Assembly: GCA_003132525.1 (NCBI GenBank)
Contig: PKXZ01000049.1
Coordinates: 92,727 to 144,005, forward strand
Length of the DNA stretch: 51,279 nucleotides
From: Candidatus Dormiibacterota bacterium
GTDB lineage: Bacteria > Chloroflexota > Dormibacteria > Aeolococcales > Aeolococcaceae
Direction: 5' to 3'
In this document: positions 1 to 10,130 of the stretch, one piece after another
How positions within the stretch are numbered: position 1 is the first letter of the stretch
Layout of the letters: the number at the start of each line of letters is the position of its first letter
Made by a program: the position numbers and the translations under genes
The notes under the pieces: model-generated
What the model was told of the DNA's origin: nothing
The model's input: the letters and a program-made list of their open reading frames with translations, nothing else
Database searches by the model: none

Positions 1-453
1 AGAACCGTCCACGACGAGTGTCTTCTGGTGGGTGAGGTCGTACAGCGAGGTCGCCCAGCGCACGAGGACGCCGTGCCCCTTCAGATAGGAGAAGGCGGCG
101 TCGTTCTCCGAACCCGTGTACGCGCTGTTGAGCACGACCCTCACGTCCACGCCGCGCGCGGCGTCGCCGGCCAGGAGCTGCTCGGCTCGGGTGTCCTCGA
201 GGTCATACATGACGAGGTCGACCGTGTGCCGAGCGGATGCGAGCAGCGCATAGATCGGCCCCATGCTGGCGCCTGGCTCGATCAGCGTCGAGGGCGCCAC
301 GACGGGCTGAGCTGGGGCGGCGGTAGCCGGGGAAGGGGCGAGGGTAGGGTTGGCCGTACTGGCACTGGTCGCCGGCGCGGCAGGCGGCGCTGCGCAACCC
401 GCAAGCGCCAGCAGGCTCGTCACGGCAATTCGGGCGAGCCACCGAGCACTCAT
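1..453 (-). CDS. Phospholipase D-like domain lipoprotein (partial, runs off left edge)
   Basis: Reverse-strand translation MSARWLARIAVTSLLALAGCAAPPAAPATSAS...MGPIYALLASARHTVDLVMYDLEDTRAEQLLAGDAARGVDVRVVLNSAYTG...VRWATSLYDLTHQKTLVVDGS; lipobox LALAGC and a PLD-type HxK motif (HQK). Not in the ORF track because it is open at the edge. Confidence 0.75.
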   Translation of the reverse strand, partial: MSARWLARIAVTSLLALAGCAAPPAAPATSASTANPTLAPSPATAAPAQPVVAPSTLIEPGASMGPIYALLASARHTVDLVMYDLEDTRAEQLLAGDAARGVDVRVVLNSAYTGSENDAAFSYLKGHGVLVRWATSLYDLTHQKTLVVDGS

Positions 454-693
454 GTTTGAAGCATGGCGGGCGCCCCCAGACGCGCTCCGGACCTCGTCGC
501 CGACCCACCAAGCGGCCTGAAAACCTCGTTCTGATCGTACGGAGCGTATGAATCGAACAAATCACTTGCACCTTGCGCACCCAGCGCGCCACAATCCTCG
601 CCTCGGTTCAGTCGATGTCGAGGGGGTGTCCCGTATGCCATGTCCGTTTGTGGAAAGAGGGTTTGGCGCAAATTCGCGCCGTGGAGGAGATTC

Positions 694-2784
694 ATGAAGT
701 CAGTTCGATCTTGGGCCGCCCTGGCATCGGTGGGGCTCGCGGCGTCAGCTGCGGCCGCGACCACCGGGACGCCGGCATCGGCAGCATCCTCGTCCAGCCG
801 CGCGTCGCTAAGCGGCTCGCTGGCCACAGGGGTCGAACGATCCAAGCCCGAAGGCAGGGTTGCGGCGTCTGCCGCGGTCGCCTTCGATCTCAATCTCTCG
901 CTGCGTGACGCGGCGGGGGCACAGGCCCTGGTGACGGCCGTGTCGACCCCCGGATCGGCGCAGTACCGTAACTACCTCACGATCGCCCAGTGGATGGCCC
1001 GCTTCGCGCCGACCCAGGCTGCGGTTGCATCCGCGGAAACCTGGCTGCGCCAGCAGGGCTTCAGGATCGGCGCGGTCCCGTCGGACCGGCTGTTCATCCC
1101 CGCGAGCGGCAGCGCCGCCCAGGTTGAGCGCGCATTCGGCACCACTCTCGGCACCTACAAGGTGAACGGGAAGGACGTGCGCCTCGCCAACACCGCGCTC
1201 TCAGTCCCCGGCACGCTTGCCGGCGTCGTGTCCGGTGTGGTCGGCGTCAACCAGTCGGTCGCAACCAACGATCTCAGCTCGGGATCGACGATGGCCGCGA
1301 CCACGACGAACAGCCCCACCCAGGAGCCGCCGCCACCAGCTGTCTTCAGGAACCCACAGCCGTGCTCGGGTTACTTCGGCCAGAAGGTCGACACCACCGA
1401 CAAGGCGTCGCTCTACGCGCCATACACAAGCCCGCAGCCATATGACATCTGCGGCTACAAGCCCGCGCAGCTCGAGGGCGCGTACAACCTTTCGACCGGC
1501 ATCAAGAACGGAACGGCGGACGGCCACGGCGTCAAGATCGCGATCGTCGACGCGTACGACTCGCCGACGCTGCTCTCTGATGCTCAGGAGTATTTCAAGA
1601 CCAACGACCCGTCCATCCCGCTCACCAAGAGCCAGTTCACGAACATCAAGCCATCGACGGTCGATGACGAGGCGGAGTGCGGAGCAAGTGGCTGGTACCC
1701 GGAGCAGGCGCTGGACGTCGAGTCCTCGCACACCATGGCGCCGGGCGCGCACATCATCTTCGTGGGCGCGGTCGATTGCAACGACACCAGCCTACTGGCG
1801 GCGGTGAACACCGCGATCACCAGCGGCGCATCGGTTGTCAGCGACTCGTGGGGCGACACGCTCGGTGACCTGCTCACCGACGCCGCCACCAAGACCGCCT
1901 TCGACAACACATTCATCCTCGCCGACACAACCGGGGTCAGCGTGCTCTTCTCGAGCGGCGATGACGGCGACAACTTCGCCGACTTCGGCATGACCGTTCC
2001 GGATTACCCACCCACCAGCCCGTATGTCACCGCGGTGGGCGGCACGTCGCTGGAGATCGGCCAGGCACACAATCGCCTCGCTGAGTACGGCTGGTCCACT
2101 GCCAAGCAGACCCTCTGCGAAGGCACCACCACCAACTGCGGTTCCGCGACCGTGCCTGCGGGAGCGATCGCGTTCCAGGCCGGCGGCGGCGTTGGTACCA
2201 GCTACACCTACCTTCAGCCCTCGTACCAGGCAGGCGTTGTGCCCGCTGCGCTCGCGCTCCGCAACGAGAACCTGTTCGGCCCGCAGCCGCTGCGTGTCGT
2301 CCCGGACATCTCGATGGACGCTGACGCGTCGACCGGAATGCTGATTGGGCTCACCCAGACCTTCTCGAACGGTAGCACCGGCTACTCGCAGTTCAAGGAA
2401 GGCGGAACGAGCCTTGCGTCGCCGCTGCTCGCCGGTGTCATCGCAGACGCCGACCAGGCCGCCGGCGGTTCGATCGGGTTCCTCAACCCAACCCTCTACA
2501 GCCTGGACACGAGCCATGCGAGCGCGTTCAACGACATCGTGCCGGCCGCCAATCCTGACGCCACCGCGGTGATCAGGGTCGACTACGCCAACACGGCGAA
2601 CGCGACTGACGGCTACGTCGTGAGCCTTCGCGCGATCGACTACCAGGGCGAAGAGACCTACTGCGACGGCACGGGCAACTGTGCGTCGCGTCTCGTCGAA
2701 GTGGACACAGCACCAGGTTTCGACGGCATGACCGGCATCGGGTCGGTCGGGCAGCGGTTCATCCACTTTATGGCCACCGCCTGA
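694..2784 (+). CDS. S53 family peptidase (sedolisin/pro-kumamolisin-like), secreted
   Basis: Signal peptide MKSVRSWAALASVGLAASAAAA; propeptide-like N-terminus; ExxxD (EQALD), SSGDDG and GGTSLASP motifs typical of S53 enzymes. ATG 694 has a GGAGGA upstream and is preferred over 640. Confidence 0.9.
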   Translation: MKSVRSWAALASVGLAASAAAATTGTPASAASSSSRASLSGSLATGVERSKPEGRVAASAAVAFDLNLSLRDAAGAQALVTAVSTPGSAQYRNYLTIAQWMARFAPTQAAVASAETWLRQQGFRIGAVPSDRLFIPASGSAAQVERAFGTTLGTYKVNGKDVRLANTALSVPGTLAGVVSGVVGVNQSVATNDLSSGSTMAATTTNSPTQEPPPPAVFRNPQPCSGYFGQKVDTTDKASLYAPYTSPQPYDICGYKPAQLEGAYNLSTGIKNGTADGHGVKIAIVDAYDSPTLLSDAQEYFKTNDPSIPLTKSQFTNIKPSTVDDEAECGASGWYPEQALDVESSHTMAPGAHIIFVGAVDCNDTSLLAAVNTAITSGASVVSDSWGDTLGDLLTDAATKTAFDNTFILADTTGVSVLFSSGDDGDNFADFGMTVPDYPPTSPYVTAVGGTSLEIGQAHNRLAEYGWSTAKQTLCEGTTTNCGSATVPAGAIAFQAGGGVGTSYTYLQPSYQAGVVPAALALRNENLFGPQPLRVVPDISMDADASTGMLIGLTQTFSNGSTGYSQFKEGGTSLASPLLAGVIADADQAAGGSIGFLNPTLYSLDTSHASAFNDIVPAANPDATAVIRVDYANTANATDGYVVSLRAIDYQGEETYCDGTGNCASRLVEVDTAPGFDGMTGIGSVGQRFIHFMATA

Positions 2785-2806
2785 CGCCGTTCTGACCGAC
2801 TGAAGC

Positions 2807-2834
2807 AAAGGGCGCCGGGAAACCGGCGCCCTTT
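2807..2834 (+). terminator. Rho-independent terminator-like hairpin after the S53 peptidase gene
   Basis: AAAGGGCGCCGG-GAAA-CCGGCGCCCTTT, a perfect 12-bp stem with GAAA loop followed by CTTGCT. Confidence 0.8.
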
Positions 2835-2854
2835 CTTGCTCTCTTCAGGGTGCA

Positions 2855-3631
2855 GTGCGCCATCATCTCCGCGTGGACCCGACGCGCCGGCCGATCACGA
2901 TCATCACCGGGGCGGGGAGGGGCATCGGCGCCGCCACGGCGCTCCACCTCGCCGAGATCGGTCACGACATCGTCGTGAACTACCAGCGGGATCACGCGGC
3001 TGCTCAGCAGGTCGTCGACGCGGCCCAGGCGTTGGGCGCACGCGCGATCGGGGTTCAGGCGGATGTCACGATCGAGGACGACGTCGCCCGGTTGTTTGCC
3101 GCCGCGCACGACGGCCTGGGGTCAGTTGACTGCCTCGTCAACAATGCCGGCGCAACCCTGCACATCGCGGACCTCGCCGACACGCCGGTCGCGACCATCC
3201 GTGCGGTGGTCGACGTCAACCTGATCAGCACGATTCTCTGCTCGCGTCGCGCTGCGCAGCTGATGTCGACAAGGCGCGGCGGTGCCGGAGGTGCGATCGT
3301 GAGTGTCTCTTCAGCCGCCGCGACACTCGGCAGCCCGCACGAGTATGTCCATTACGCGGCAGCGAAAGCCGGTGTCGAGGCGCTGACCATCGGGCTCGCG
3401 AAGGAGCTTGCCGGGGACGGGATTCGAGTCAACGCGGTGGCCCCGGGAATCGCCCGAACCGAGATCCATACGGCCGCCGGCGATCCGGATCGTGTCGAGC
3501 GGTCAGCGTCACGGATCCCGCTGGGACGTCCCGCGGACCCGCGCGAGATCGCCGTCGCGATTGCATGGTTGCTCGGCTCCGAAGCGACCTACGTCACCGG
3601 CGCGATCCTGCGGGTCGCAGGCGGCATGTAG
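2855..3631 (+). CDS. SDR family oxidoreductase (3-oxoacyl-ACP reductase-like)
   Basis: TGAGRGIG cofactor motif, NNAG, YAAAK active-site motif. GTG start at 2855 or 2873. Confidence 0.88.
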   Translation: MRHHLRVDPTRRPITIITGAGRGIGAATALHLAEIGHDIVVNYQRDHAAAQQVVDAAQALGARAIGVQADVTIEDDVARLFAAAHDGLGSVDCLVNNAGATLHIADLADTPVATIRAVVDVNLISTILCSRRAAQLMSTRRGGAGGAIVSVSSAAATLGSPHEYVHYAAAKAGVEALTIGLAKELAGDGIRVNAVAPGIARTEIHTAAGDPDRVERSASRIPLGRPADPREIAVAIAWLLGSEATYVTGAILRVAGGM

Positions 3632-3651
3632 CGACCCGCTAGGCTTCCGGC

Positions 3652-5010
3652 GTGAACCTCACGCCTCGCCAGCTCGCGGACGCGGCTGAGGTCGCTCGCC
3701 GCTGGATTCGCTTTCAGGCGATGCTCTGGGACATCCCCGGCATCTCGTTCGGGATGAGTTACCGCGGTCGCATCATGATGCTCGACGCCAAGGGCGTCGC
3801 CGACATCGCGACGGGTCGCGTTGCGACCCCGGATGCGACGAGCTACCGGTGCGCATCGATCACGAAGACGATGACCGCGACACTGGTGATGCAGCAGGTG
3901 GAATCGGGACGGATGCGACTCGATGCACCGATTACCACGTATGTGACCTGGACCCGCCGCCTGCCCGGAGCCCATGACATCAGCATCCGGCATCTCCTGA
4001 TTCACGGCGGTGGGGTGATCCGCGACGGCTCGAACGCATGGGGCGACGATGACTTCCCGGATCGAGATGCGGTGCGCCGGGAACTCCGCCAGCAGCTCAC
4101 ATTCGCCGAACCGGCGACGACATTTCGCTACTCGAATCTCGCCTACGTGCTCCTCGGTGAAGCGCTCGAATCCGTGACCGGCAGGCCCTTTGACGCGCTG
4201 CTGCAACGCGATGTGCTCGGCAGGCTCGGCCTGAGCGGCAGTGCGCCGTCGCTGACGCCGCGCGTCCGAAGGACTTTGGCGACCGGGTACTACCACCGCC
4301 GTCCCGGGGAGGAACCACATCCGGCACGACATGCTGAGGCGCGCGCGTTCACGCCCGCGGGGGGGCTGGTTTCGACCGTCCCCGACCTGCTCACGTATCA
4401 GCACGCGCATTTCCCGGGTGCGGGCGAGCTCATCTCAGATCTATCGCGGCGCGAGATGCAGCGGACTCAGTGGCAGCGACCCGAGGAGCCGAATCACGGG
4501 TTGGGCTGGATGGTCTGGCACGTCGACGGCATCGCAATTCGCGGCCACAGTGGTGGCTTCCCCGGATTCACGACCAAGATCGGCTTCTCGCCGGAGTGGG
4601 GTCTGGCCGCGGCGGCGCTGAACAACACGAACAGCGCGGTGCCGGCGCTCGGGGTCGACGCGATCTTCCACAGCACCGCGTGGGTCGTCCGCAGGTGGGC
4701 TGATGCTGCCGAGACCGCGCACGGACACACGCGCGCCAGCGTCGACCGCTTTGCGGGCCACTACCGCGGCGAGGTCGGCGAGCTGACGGTTGCTCGCATC
4801 AACCGATCGCTGTACCTGTTCGACCCCGAGATGCCAATGCCACTCGCGGCCGCCGCCCGGCTGCTGCCGAACGGTGCGCGCCGATTCACGATCGTGGAAG
4901 GCGACGACTACGGGCATTTCGGTGAGGAGGTGAGCTTTAGCGTGGACAGCGCGGGCCGTTCCATCGCGATGCGCTACGGGCCACACACGCTGTATCGGGC
5001 AGACGTCTAG
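3652..5010 (+). CDS. Serine hydrolase, class C beta-lactamase/penicillin-binding-like
   Basis: SITKTM (SxxK), YSN, and GHSGG motifs in a beta-lactamase-like protein; GTG start. Confidence 0.85.
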   Translation: MNLTPRQLADAAEVARRWIRFQAMLWDIPGISFGMSYRGRIMMLDAKGVADIATGRVATPDATSYRCASITKTMTATLVMQQVESGRMRLDAPITTYVTWTRRLPGAHDISIRHLLIHGGGVIRDGSNAWGDDDFPDRDAVRRELRQQLTFAEPATTFRYSNLAYVLLGEALESVTGRPFDALLQRDVLGRLGLSGSAPSLTPRVRRTLATGYYHRRPGEEPHPARHAEARAFTPAGGLVSTVPDLLTYQHAHFPGAGELISDLSRREMQRTQWQRPEEPNHGLGWMVWHVDGIAIRGHSGGFPGFTTKIGFSPEWGLAAAALNNTNSAVPALGVDAIFHSTAWVVRRWADAAETAHGHTRASVDRFAGHYRGEVGELTVARINRSLYLFDPEMPMPLAAAARLLPNGARRFTIVEGDDYGHFGEEVSFSVDSAGRSIAMRYGPHTLYRADV

Positions 5011-5056
5011 CGGTTGATGCCGCTCCGGCGCATTGTTGGGTTGACCCTCGTGCAGG

Positions 5057-7414
5057 TCAGGCAGTTGTGCGATCAGCCGCCGCGACGATCGCGCGCAGGC
5101 GCTCGAGCCTGCTCTCGCGATCGTGGACGAAACGGCTGATGCCCTCGAGAATGTGCCGCGTCGTGAGGTGTGCCTCGTCCATGACCTCATCGACCGAGCC
5201 GCCCGTGCGCCAGCGGTTGTCCCAGTCGGCGCCCATGGAGTACTCGGCTGCGAGTGGACCATCGACCCAGTCACGCATCAGCTTGACGGTCCGGTTGGTG
5301 ATCGCCATCGCGTCGACACGATCGGCCGCGCTGATGACGGTGTCGCGATATGCTACGGGTTGCCTGTGAAACAGCTGCGGGCTGATGGCCGCGACGATCT
5401 TGACGTTGAGGCCAAGACTGTCAAGATCAGGGAGCGCCTTGACGAGGTTGGCGGTTGTCGTCGTGCCCTGGATGAACACGGTGCCCATGGCGGGCAGATC
5501 GTCGCGGAACGGACGGAGCACGTATGCGCCACGCGCCGCTTCGAAATGACTCGGCATACCGAGCGCCTCACGGTCGGGCAGCTCGATGGCAGGCCTGGTC
5601 AGGTGCAACGCGATGATGGGGATGTCGCTCGCCAGCGCCGCGCCGAGCACGACGAGCACCTCGTTGTACTCCCACGGGTGCAGATCGATGACCTTGCCTT
5701 CCGGAAAGAGTTGCGTGACCCCGGGCTCGTAGATGCCGAAGTGCGTGCGTGAATCCTCGGCCGTTTCCGGACCGGAGTGGCCGGCCACCCAGAGCACCTT
5801 GCCGACCTTGAGCTCACAGTCCTGGGCGAGCTGGCTGAACAGCCGCATCTCGCCGTACTTGAGGTAGCTGAACGATCCATAGGTCGAACACGCGCCCCAG
5901 AAACCGTTGAACGTCGAGAACGGATCGGACGACATGTTCACCGTGGCGAGGCCGGCGATCATCCCGGCGTTGGTGAACTCGGTGATCTCGGTGGGAAGGA
6001 GCGCTCCTTCGGGATTGGCGTTGCGCTCGTACCATCCATAGCCGGGCATGTCACCGAAGTCCTTGCCGAATCCCGCGAGGTTCGTCGAATCGGCGAGGTC
6101 CGCGGATGCCGCGATGAAGAGCGGGCGTCCGTAGTCCTGCCGCCCCATCGCGTTGACCCACGAGCTCCACGCCCCCAACGCGGCGCGGTTCGCCTGCTTC
6201 TCGCCGGGTTGCTTGTAGAGGGCCGCCGGATAGCTGCGGTAATCGGTCAGGCGAGCGTCGCTGAAGATGTCGCCGCCGTGACCACCCACGCGCAGGCCTT
6301 CAATCGCATCCGGGACCTGCTGCGCCAGCTCGATCAGACGGTCGGATATGGCGTCGACGACGTCCGGGTGATCCGCCAGCACGCCGGCGGCGCGGCGCAG
6401 GTTCTCCGCGGCCTGCTCGTGGACTGCCCCGGGATCGCTGGGGGCCGGCTCGCCAGTGCCGACATAGGTCATGCCGTATTTCGCCATGAACGCGGTGCGC
6501 AACTCCCAGAACGGCGCGCTGTTCATGGCATGCGCAGAGCCGTGACTCTTGTAGTCGTACTTGAGATAACCGCGTCCCTTGCGGGTGCGGAACCAGGCCA
6601 TCGAAGGCACGCGTTCGGGATTCTCGCCATGCGCAGCCTCGAGGACGGCCCTGGTCACCGGCGACCACTCCGAGCCCTCCATGGTTCCTGTGACGCGCCA
6701 GCCGTACGCCCCGAACCATGTCTCGGGGGTCCCGGGAACAACTGAGGACGCGGCGAACTCGTCGATGCCGTAATCGTTCCAGTCGACCAGGAACACGAGG
6801 TTCGAGAGCCCAAGGCCCCACGCGGCGTTCCGGGTCTCGTGGCTGGCACCTGCGGTCAGGCCACCCTCGCCCTCGACGACGAAGACGCGAACCGCATCCG
6901 CGCCGGCCAGCTTGAGCGCAAGCGCCTCACCCGCGGCGGGCGGCATCCCGTGGCCCGATGGCCCGGTGTTGAACTTGAGAAAGAGCGTCTTGCCCGCCAT
7001 CTCGGGATGCCCGGGCAGGCCGCCGCGATGACGCAGCGTCGTCAGGTGCTCGGGAAACAGGGCCCAGCGGCCATCGTCGGGCAGCACGAACGCCGGGTTG
7101 ACGTCTCGCCCCGCGCGCAGGCGGAGCGTCTCGTTGAGCGCCGCGAGGGTGGCATAGACCACCGGCACCGTATGGCCGGCCGAGAGCACGAAGCGATCGC
7201 CGAAGGGCAGCCATGGCCGGCGAAGATCCCAGCGCATCGCACCCGACAGGAGAGTCGAGAGCAGCAGGTGGACCTTGGAGCGCGAGCCCCCGGGATGTCC
7301 ACTCTGGCGGTAGTTGAGCGCGAGGTCGATGAATTCATCGACGACGTCCTTGAGCAGCTCCCACGCCGGGAATGACGCCTCCGCATCGGCGTAGAGGCGT
7401 TCGGTGGTCTCCAC
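5057..7414 (-). CDS. Transketolase-like ThDP-dependent protein (divergent)
   Basis: SGHPGGSRSKVHLLLSTLL N-terminus, FNTGPSGHGMPPAAGEALALKLAG, and EGEGGLTAGASHETRNAAWGLGLSNLVFLVDWND in the ThDP-motif position. Start at 7414 (GTG) preferred over 7456, which would overlap the divergent gene. Confidence 0.75.
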   Translation of the reverse strand: METTERLYADAEASFPAWELLKDVVDEFIDLALNYRQSGHPGGSRSKVHLLLSTLLSGAMRWDLRRPWLPFGDRFVLSAGHTVPVVYATLAALNETLRLRAGRDVNPAFVLPDDGRWALFPEHLTTLRHRGGLPGHPEMAGKTLFLKFNTGPSGHGMPPAAGEALALKLAGADAVRVFVVEGEGGLTAGASHETRNAAWGLGLSNLVFLVDWNDYGIDEFAASSVVPGTPETWFGAYGWRVTGTMEGSEWSPVTRAVLEAAHGENPERVPSMAWFRTRKGRGYLKYDYKSHGSAHAMNSAPFWELRTAFMAKYGMTYVGTGEPAPSDPGAVHEQAAENLRRAAGVLADHPDVVDAISDRLIELAQQVPDAIEGLRVGGHGGDIFSDARLTDYRSYPAALYKQPGEKQANRAALGAWSSWVNAMGRQDYGRPLFIAASADLADSTNLAGFGKDFGDMPGYGWYERNANPEGALLPTEITEFTNAGMIAGLATVNMSSDPFSTFNGFWGACSTYGSFSYLKYGEMRLFSQLAQDCELKVGKVLWVAGHSGPETAEDSRTHFGIYEPGVTQLFPEGKVIDLHPWEYNEVLVVLGAALASDIPIIALHLTRPAIELPDREALGMPSHFEAARGAYVLRPFRDDLPAMGTVFIQGTTTTANLVKALPDLDSLGLNVKIVAAISPQLFHRQPVAYRDTVISAADRVDAMAITNRTVKLMRDWVDGPLAAEYSMGADWDNRWRTGGSVDEVMDEAHLTTRHILEGISRFVHDRESRLERLRAIVAAADRTTA

Positions 7415-7446
7415 GCTTGTGCACAATAGCGGCCCAGGAGAACCGC

Positions 7447-8664
7447 ATGACGACAACTGTGCCCGTCGAAATCCACCAGGCGATCCACGACGCGACCAGC
7501 GCGGGCGCGGACGAGTTGATCTCCACGTCGCGTGCGATCCACGCGCTCGCCGAGATCGGTTTCGAGGAATACGAGTCGTCCCGCATTCTCAGCGGCGTCA
7601 TCGAGCAACACGGTTTCCACGTCGAGCGCGGGATCTCCGGGATGCCGACGGCGTTCGTCGCGAGACAGGGCAATACCGGGCCGCATGTCGCGTTTGTCTG
7701 CGAGTACGACGCGCTGCGCGGCCTCGGTCATGCGTGCGGTCACAACCTCATCGCAACATCGTCGGCGGGCGCGGGGATCGCCCTCGCCCGCGCGCTCAAG
7801 GCCGGCGGTGTCGACGCGCGGGTCAGCATCGTGGGCGCGCCGGCGGAGGAGGGTGGCGGCGGCAAGATTCCCTTGTGCCACGACGGACTCTTCGACGACT
7901 GCGACGCCGTGCTGATCTTTCATCCGTCAGACCGCACCGCGTCAGTGCAGTACGCGCTTGCTTGCACTCACTGGGAGTGGACATTCCGGGGCAAGGCCGC
8001 GCACGCGGCAGGCCATCCCGACCACGGCATCAACGCGCTCGACGCCTTCGTCCACGCGTACAACGGCGTGTCGCTCTGGCGCCAGCAACTGCGCGATGAC
8101 GCACGCGTGCACGGTTTCATCATCGAAGGCGGGACCGCGCCGAACATCATTCCGGAGCTGACCCGCGGCGAGTACCTGACGCGTGCGCGCGACGGTGAGT
8201 ACCTGCGCACCATGAACCTTCGCTTCCGCGCAATCTTCGAAGCAGCCGCTCGGGCAACGGGCTGCGAGCTACAGCTCGACGAGCGGGAGACCTATCTCGA
8301 CCTGCGATCCAATGCGGTCCTCGCCGAGCGCGCGAGCCTGCACCTGGCCGGGGTCGGTCTCAAAGAGGATCGAGTCGTCCCCTGGGAGCGCACGGGATCG
8401 ACCGACGTCGGTGACGTCTCCTACGCGGCTCCGACGTTGCATCCCGAGTTCGCCATCGCCGACCCGGGAATCGGGCCACACACCCATGGATTCCGCGATG
8501 CCGCTCTGTCGGCACGAGGCGAGCAGGCGATGTTGCAGGCCGCCGAGGTGCTGGCCAGGATCGGCGCCGATGTGATCCTCGATCCCGATGTGCGTCGTCG
8601 CGTCCGCGACGCGTTTCTCACCCAGCCGCAGCACCGCACCGACTGGACGGGGTCGGGGGAGTAG
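7447..8664 (+). CDS. M20 family amidohydrolase/metallopeptidase (AbgB-like)
   Basis: CEYDALRGLGHACGHNLIATSSAGAGIALARAL and GAPAEEGGGGK metal-binding motifs. Longer ORF starts at 7372; ATG 7447 preferred. Confidence 0.87.
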   Translation: MTTTVPVEIHQAIHDATSAGADELISTSRAIHALAEIGFEEYESSRILSGVIEQHGFHVERGISGMPTAFVARQGNTGPHVAFVCEYDALRGLGHACGHNLIATSSAGAGIALARALKAGGVDARVSIVGAPAEEGGGGKIPLCHDGLFDDCDAVLIFHPSDRTASVQYALACTHWEWTFRGKAAHAAGHPDHGINALDAFVHAYNGVSLWRQQLRDDARVHGFIIEGGTAPNIIPELTRGEYLTRARDGEYLRTMNLRFRAIFEAAARATGCELQLDERETYLDLRSNAVLAERASLHLAGVGLKEDRVVPWERTGSTDVGDVSYAAPTLHPEFAIADPGIGPHTHGFRDAALSARGEQAMLQAAEVLARIGADVILDPDVRRRVRDAFLTQPQHRTDWTGSGE

Positions 8665-8729
8665 CCGCCGGCCAGGACCCTCCAGGCTCGAGAGCGAGCC
8701 CGGAGAGCCTGACCGACGACCGCCGCGGT

Positions 8730-10130
8730 TCAGTGAACCGCGTGCACCAGCTCTGGGACGAAGAGCGCCGCGTTCACGGTCCCAACCCCACTCGCGAGGT
8801 CGTAGCCGTTCACCGCGGCCCATCCATTGACAGTGTGCGTCGCACCACCCTGGGTCACGGTCACCGTGTTGTTCCCGTTGGTCACGTCGACGATTCCGGG
8901 AGCACCCGCTGCTTCCATCGAGTACAGGGCGGGGTTGATCAGGCCGAGGCCATGACCAGCCATCTGGTCAGCGATGGCGATGATGCCCGAGAACTCGGGC
9001 GACGCCTCGCTGGTCCCGCCGATCAGGTAGAACCCGGCAGTCCCCTGTGCGGCCTGGGCGCTCAGGTAGACGAGCGCCGCGCCGTTGACGGCTGCGCTCA
9101 TGGAGATATCAGGGAAGCCGCGCGATGCGCCGACGACCGACTTCACGCTGTTCTGATACGAGGGACGTGCGAAGACTGTCGAGGTGCCACCACCGCCTGC
9201 GGCCGGCGAGCCGAACAGGGCAGTGTCGTTCCAGACAGCCGGGGGCTGGGTTGCCTTGCCCTTCGCGTTCAGGAACAGCTCCAGGCCGCCGACGCCGGTG
9301 ACCAGCGGATCATCCGATGGCCACTCTCCAACCCGACGCAGGAAGTACGTGTTTGCGAAGCCCTGGGACGTCAACGTCTTCGGGCCGGATGGACCCTCGT
9401 CACCTGCCGCTGCCAGTACGGTGACGCCGTGTGCGGCCGCGTTCTTGTACGCGCTGCGGAGGCCGAGAATTTGCTGGGCATTCGCAAAGGTCGGCTCGGG
9501 TGCCGCGAAGCTCTGCGTGATGACCGTTCCAAGATGGTGGTTGATCACGTAGTTCTCGGCTGCGATGATCTGCGGGAAGCCGGTGACACCGAGTGTCTCG
9601 GCAACCGGCGTCTCGACCAGCAGGATGTTGGCGTCGGGCGCGATCGCGTGCGAGTACTCGACGTCAAGCGTCGTCTCCTGCGCCCATCCGACCATCATCG
9701 GACGCTTGGTCGCGTTGAACGGAGGGATCGGACCCTCTGGCTGCAGGACGATGAAGTGCGGCGGCGCCGGCAGGTTGAACGACTTGTCGAACGTGGCCAG
9801 CTCCTGCCCGATGCCCTGGTAACCGTAGGAGTCGACGATGACGATTGTCTCGCCCTTGCCGGTGAATCCCTTCTTGTACAACGGTCCGAGGTTGTAGGCC
9901 TTCTGGAACTGGAAGGGCGCGTAGCAGGCGAGGCCGGTCTGCTCGATGCAGTCCGCGGTGGTTGGCGGAGTCAGGAACGCGTGGTTGCTGAGCAGCTGCG
10001 CGAGCGGCACCGGTGCCCCCATCGCGGTTGTCGCAACGGCCGCGCCGGATCCGCCGACGGTCAGCAGTGTTGCCGCAAGCAGGCCCGATCCCGAAAGCAA
10101 GCCCGTCATGCGCTTTGGCATGGAAATCAT
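8730..10130 (-). CDS. S53 family peptidase (sedolisin-like) without an obvious propeptide
   Basis: Signal peptide, ETTLDVEYSHAIAPDA (ExxxD), AAAGDEG, GGTSEASP motifs. AGGGGG RBS upstream of ATG 10130. Confidence 0.87.
   Translation of the reverse strand: MISMPKRMTGLLSGSGLLAATLLTVGGSGAAVATTAMGAPVPLAQLLSNHAFLTPPTTADCIEQTGLACYAPFQFQKAYNLGPLYKKGFTGKGETIVIVDSYGYQGIGQELATFDKSFNLPAPPHFIVLQPEGPIPPFNATKRPMMVGWAQETTLDVEYSHAIAPDANILLVETPVAETLGVTGFPQIIAAENYVINHHLGTVITQSFAAPEPTFANAQQILGLRSAYKNAAAHGVTVLAAAGDEGPSGPKTLTSQGFANTYFLRRVGEWPSDDPLVTGVGGLELFLNAKGKATQPPAVWNDTALFGSPAAGGGGTSTVFARPSYQNSVKSVVGASRGFPDISMSAAVNGAALVYLSAQAAQGTAGFYLIGGTSEASPEFSGIIAIADQMAGHGLGLINPALYSMEAAGAPGIVDVTNGNNTVTVTQGGATHTVNGWAAVNGYDLASGVGTVNAALFVPELVHAVH

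Noticed and set aside
1792-2808. 338-aa minus-strand ORF
   Set aside because: Antisense to the first S53 peptidase; the terminator and signal peptide support the plus strand.
5777-6745. 322-aa plus-strand ORF
   Set aside because: Antisense to the transketolase-like gene; Arg/Glu/Gly-rich, no motif.
8724-8742. CGCGGTTCA-G-TGAACCGCG dyad as a terminator
   Set aside because: Perfect 9-1-9 dyad but it overlaps the peptidase stop codon and has no T-tract; too weak to call.
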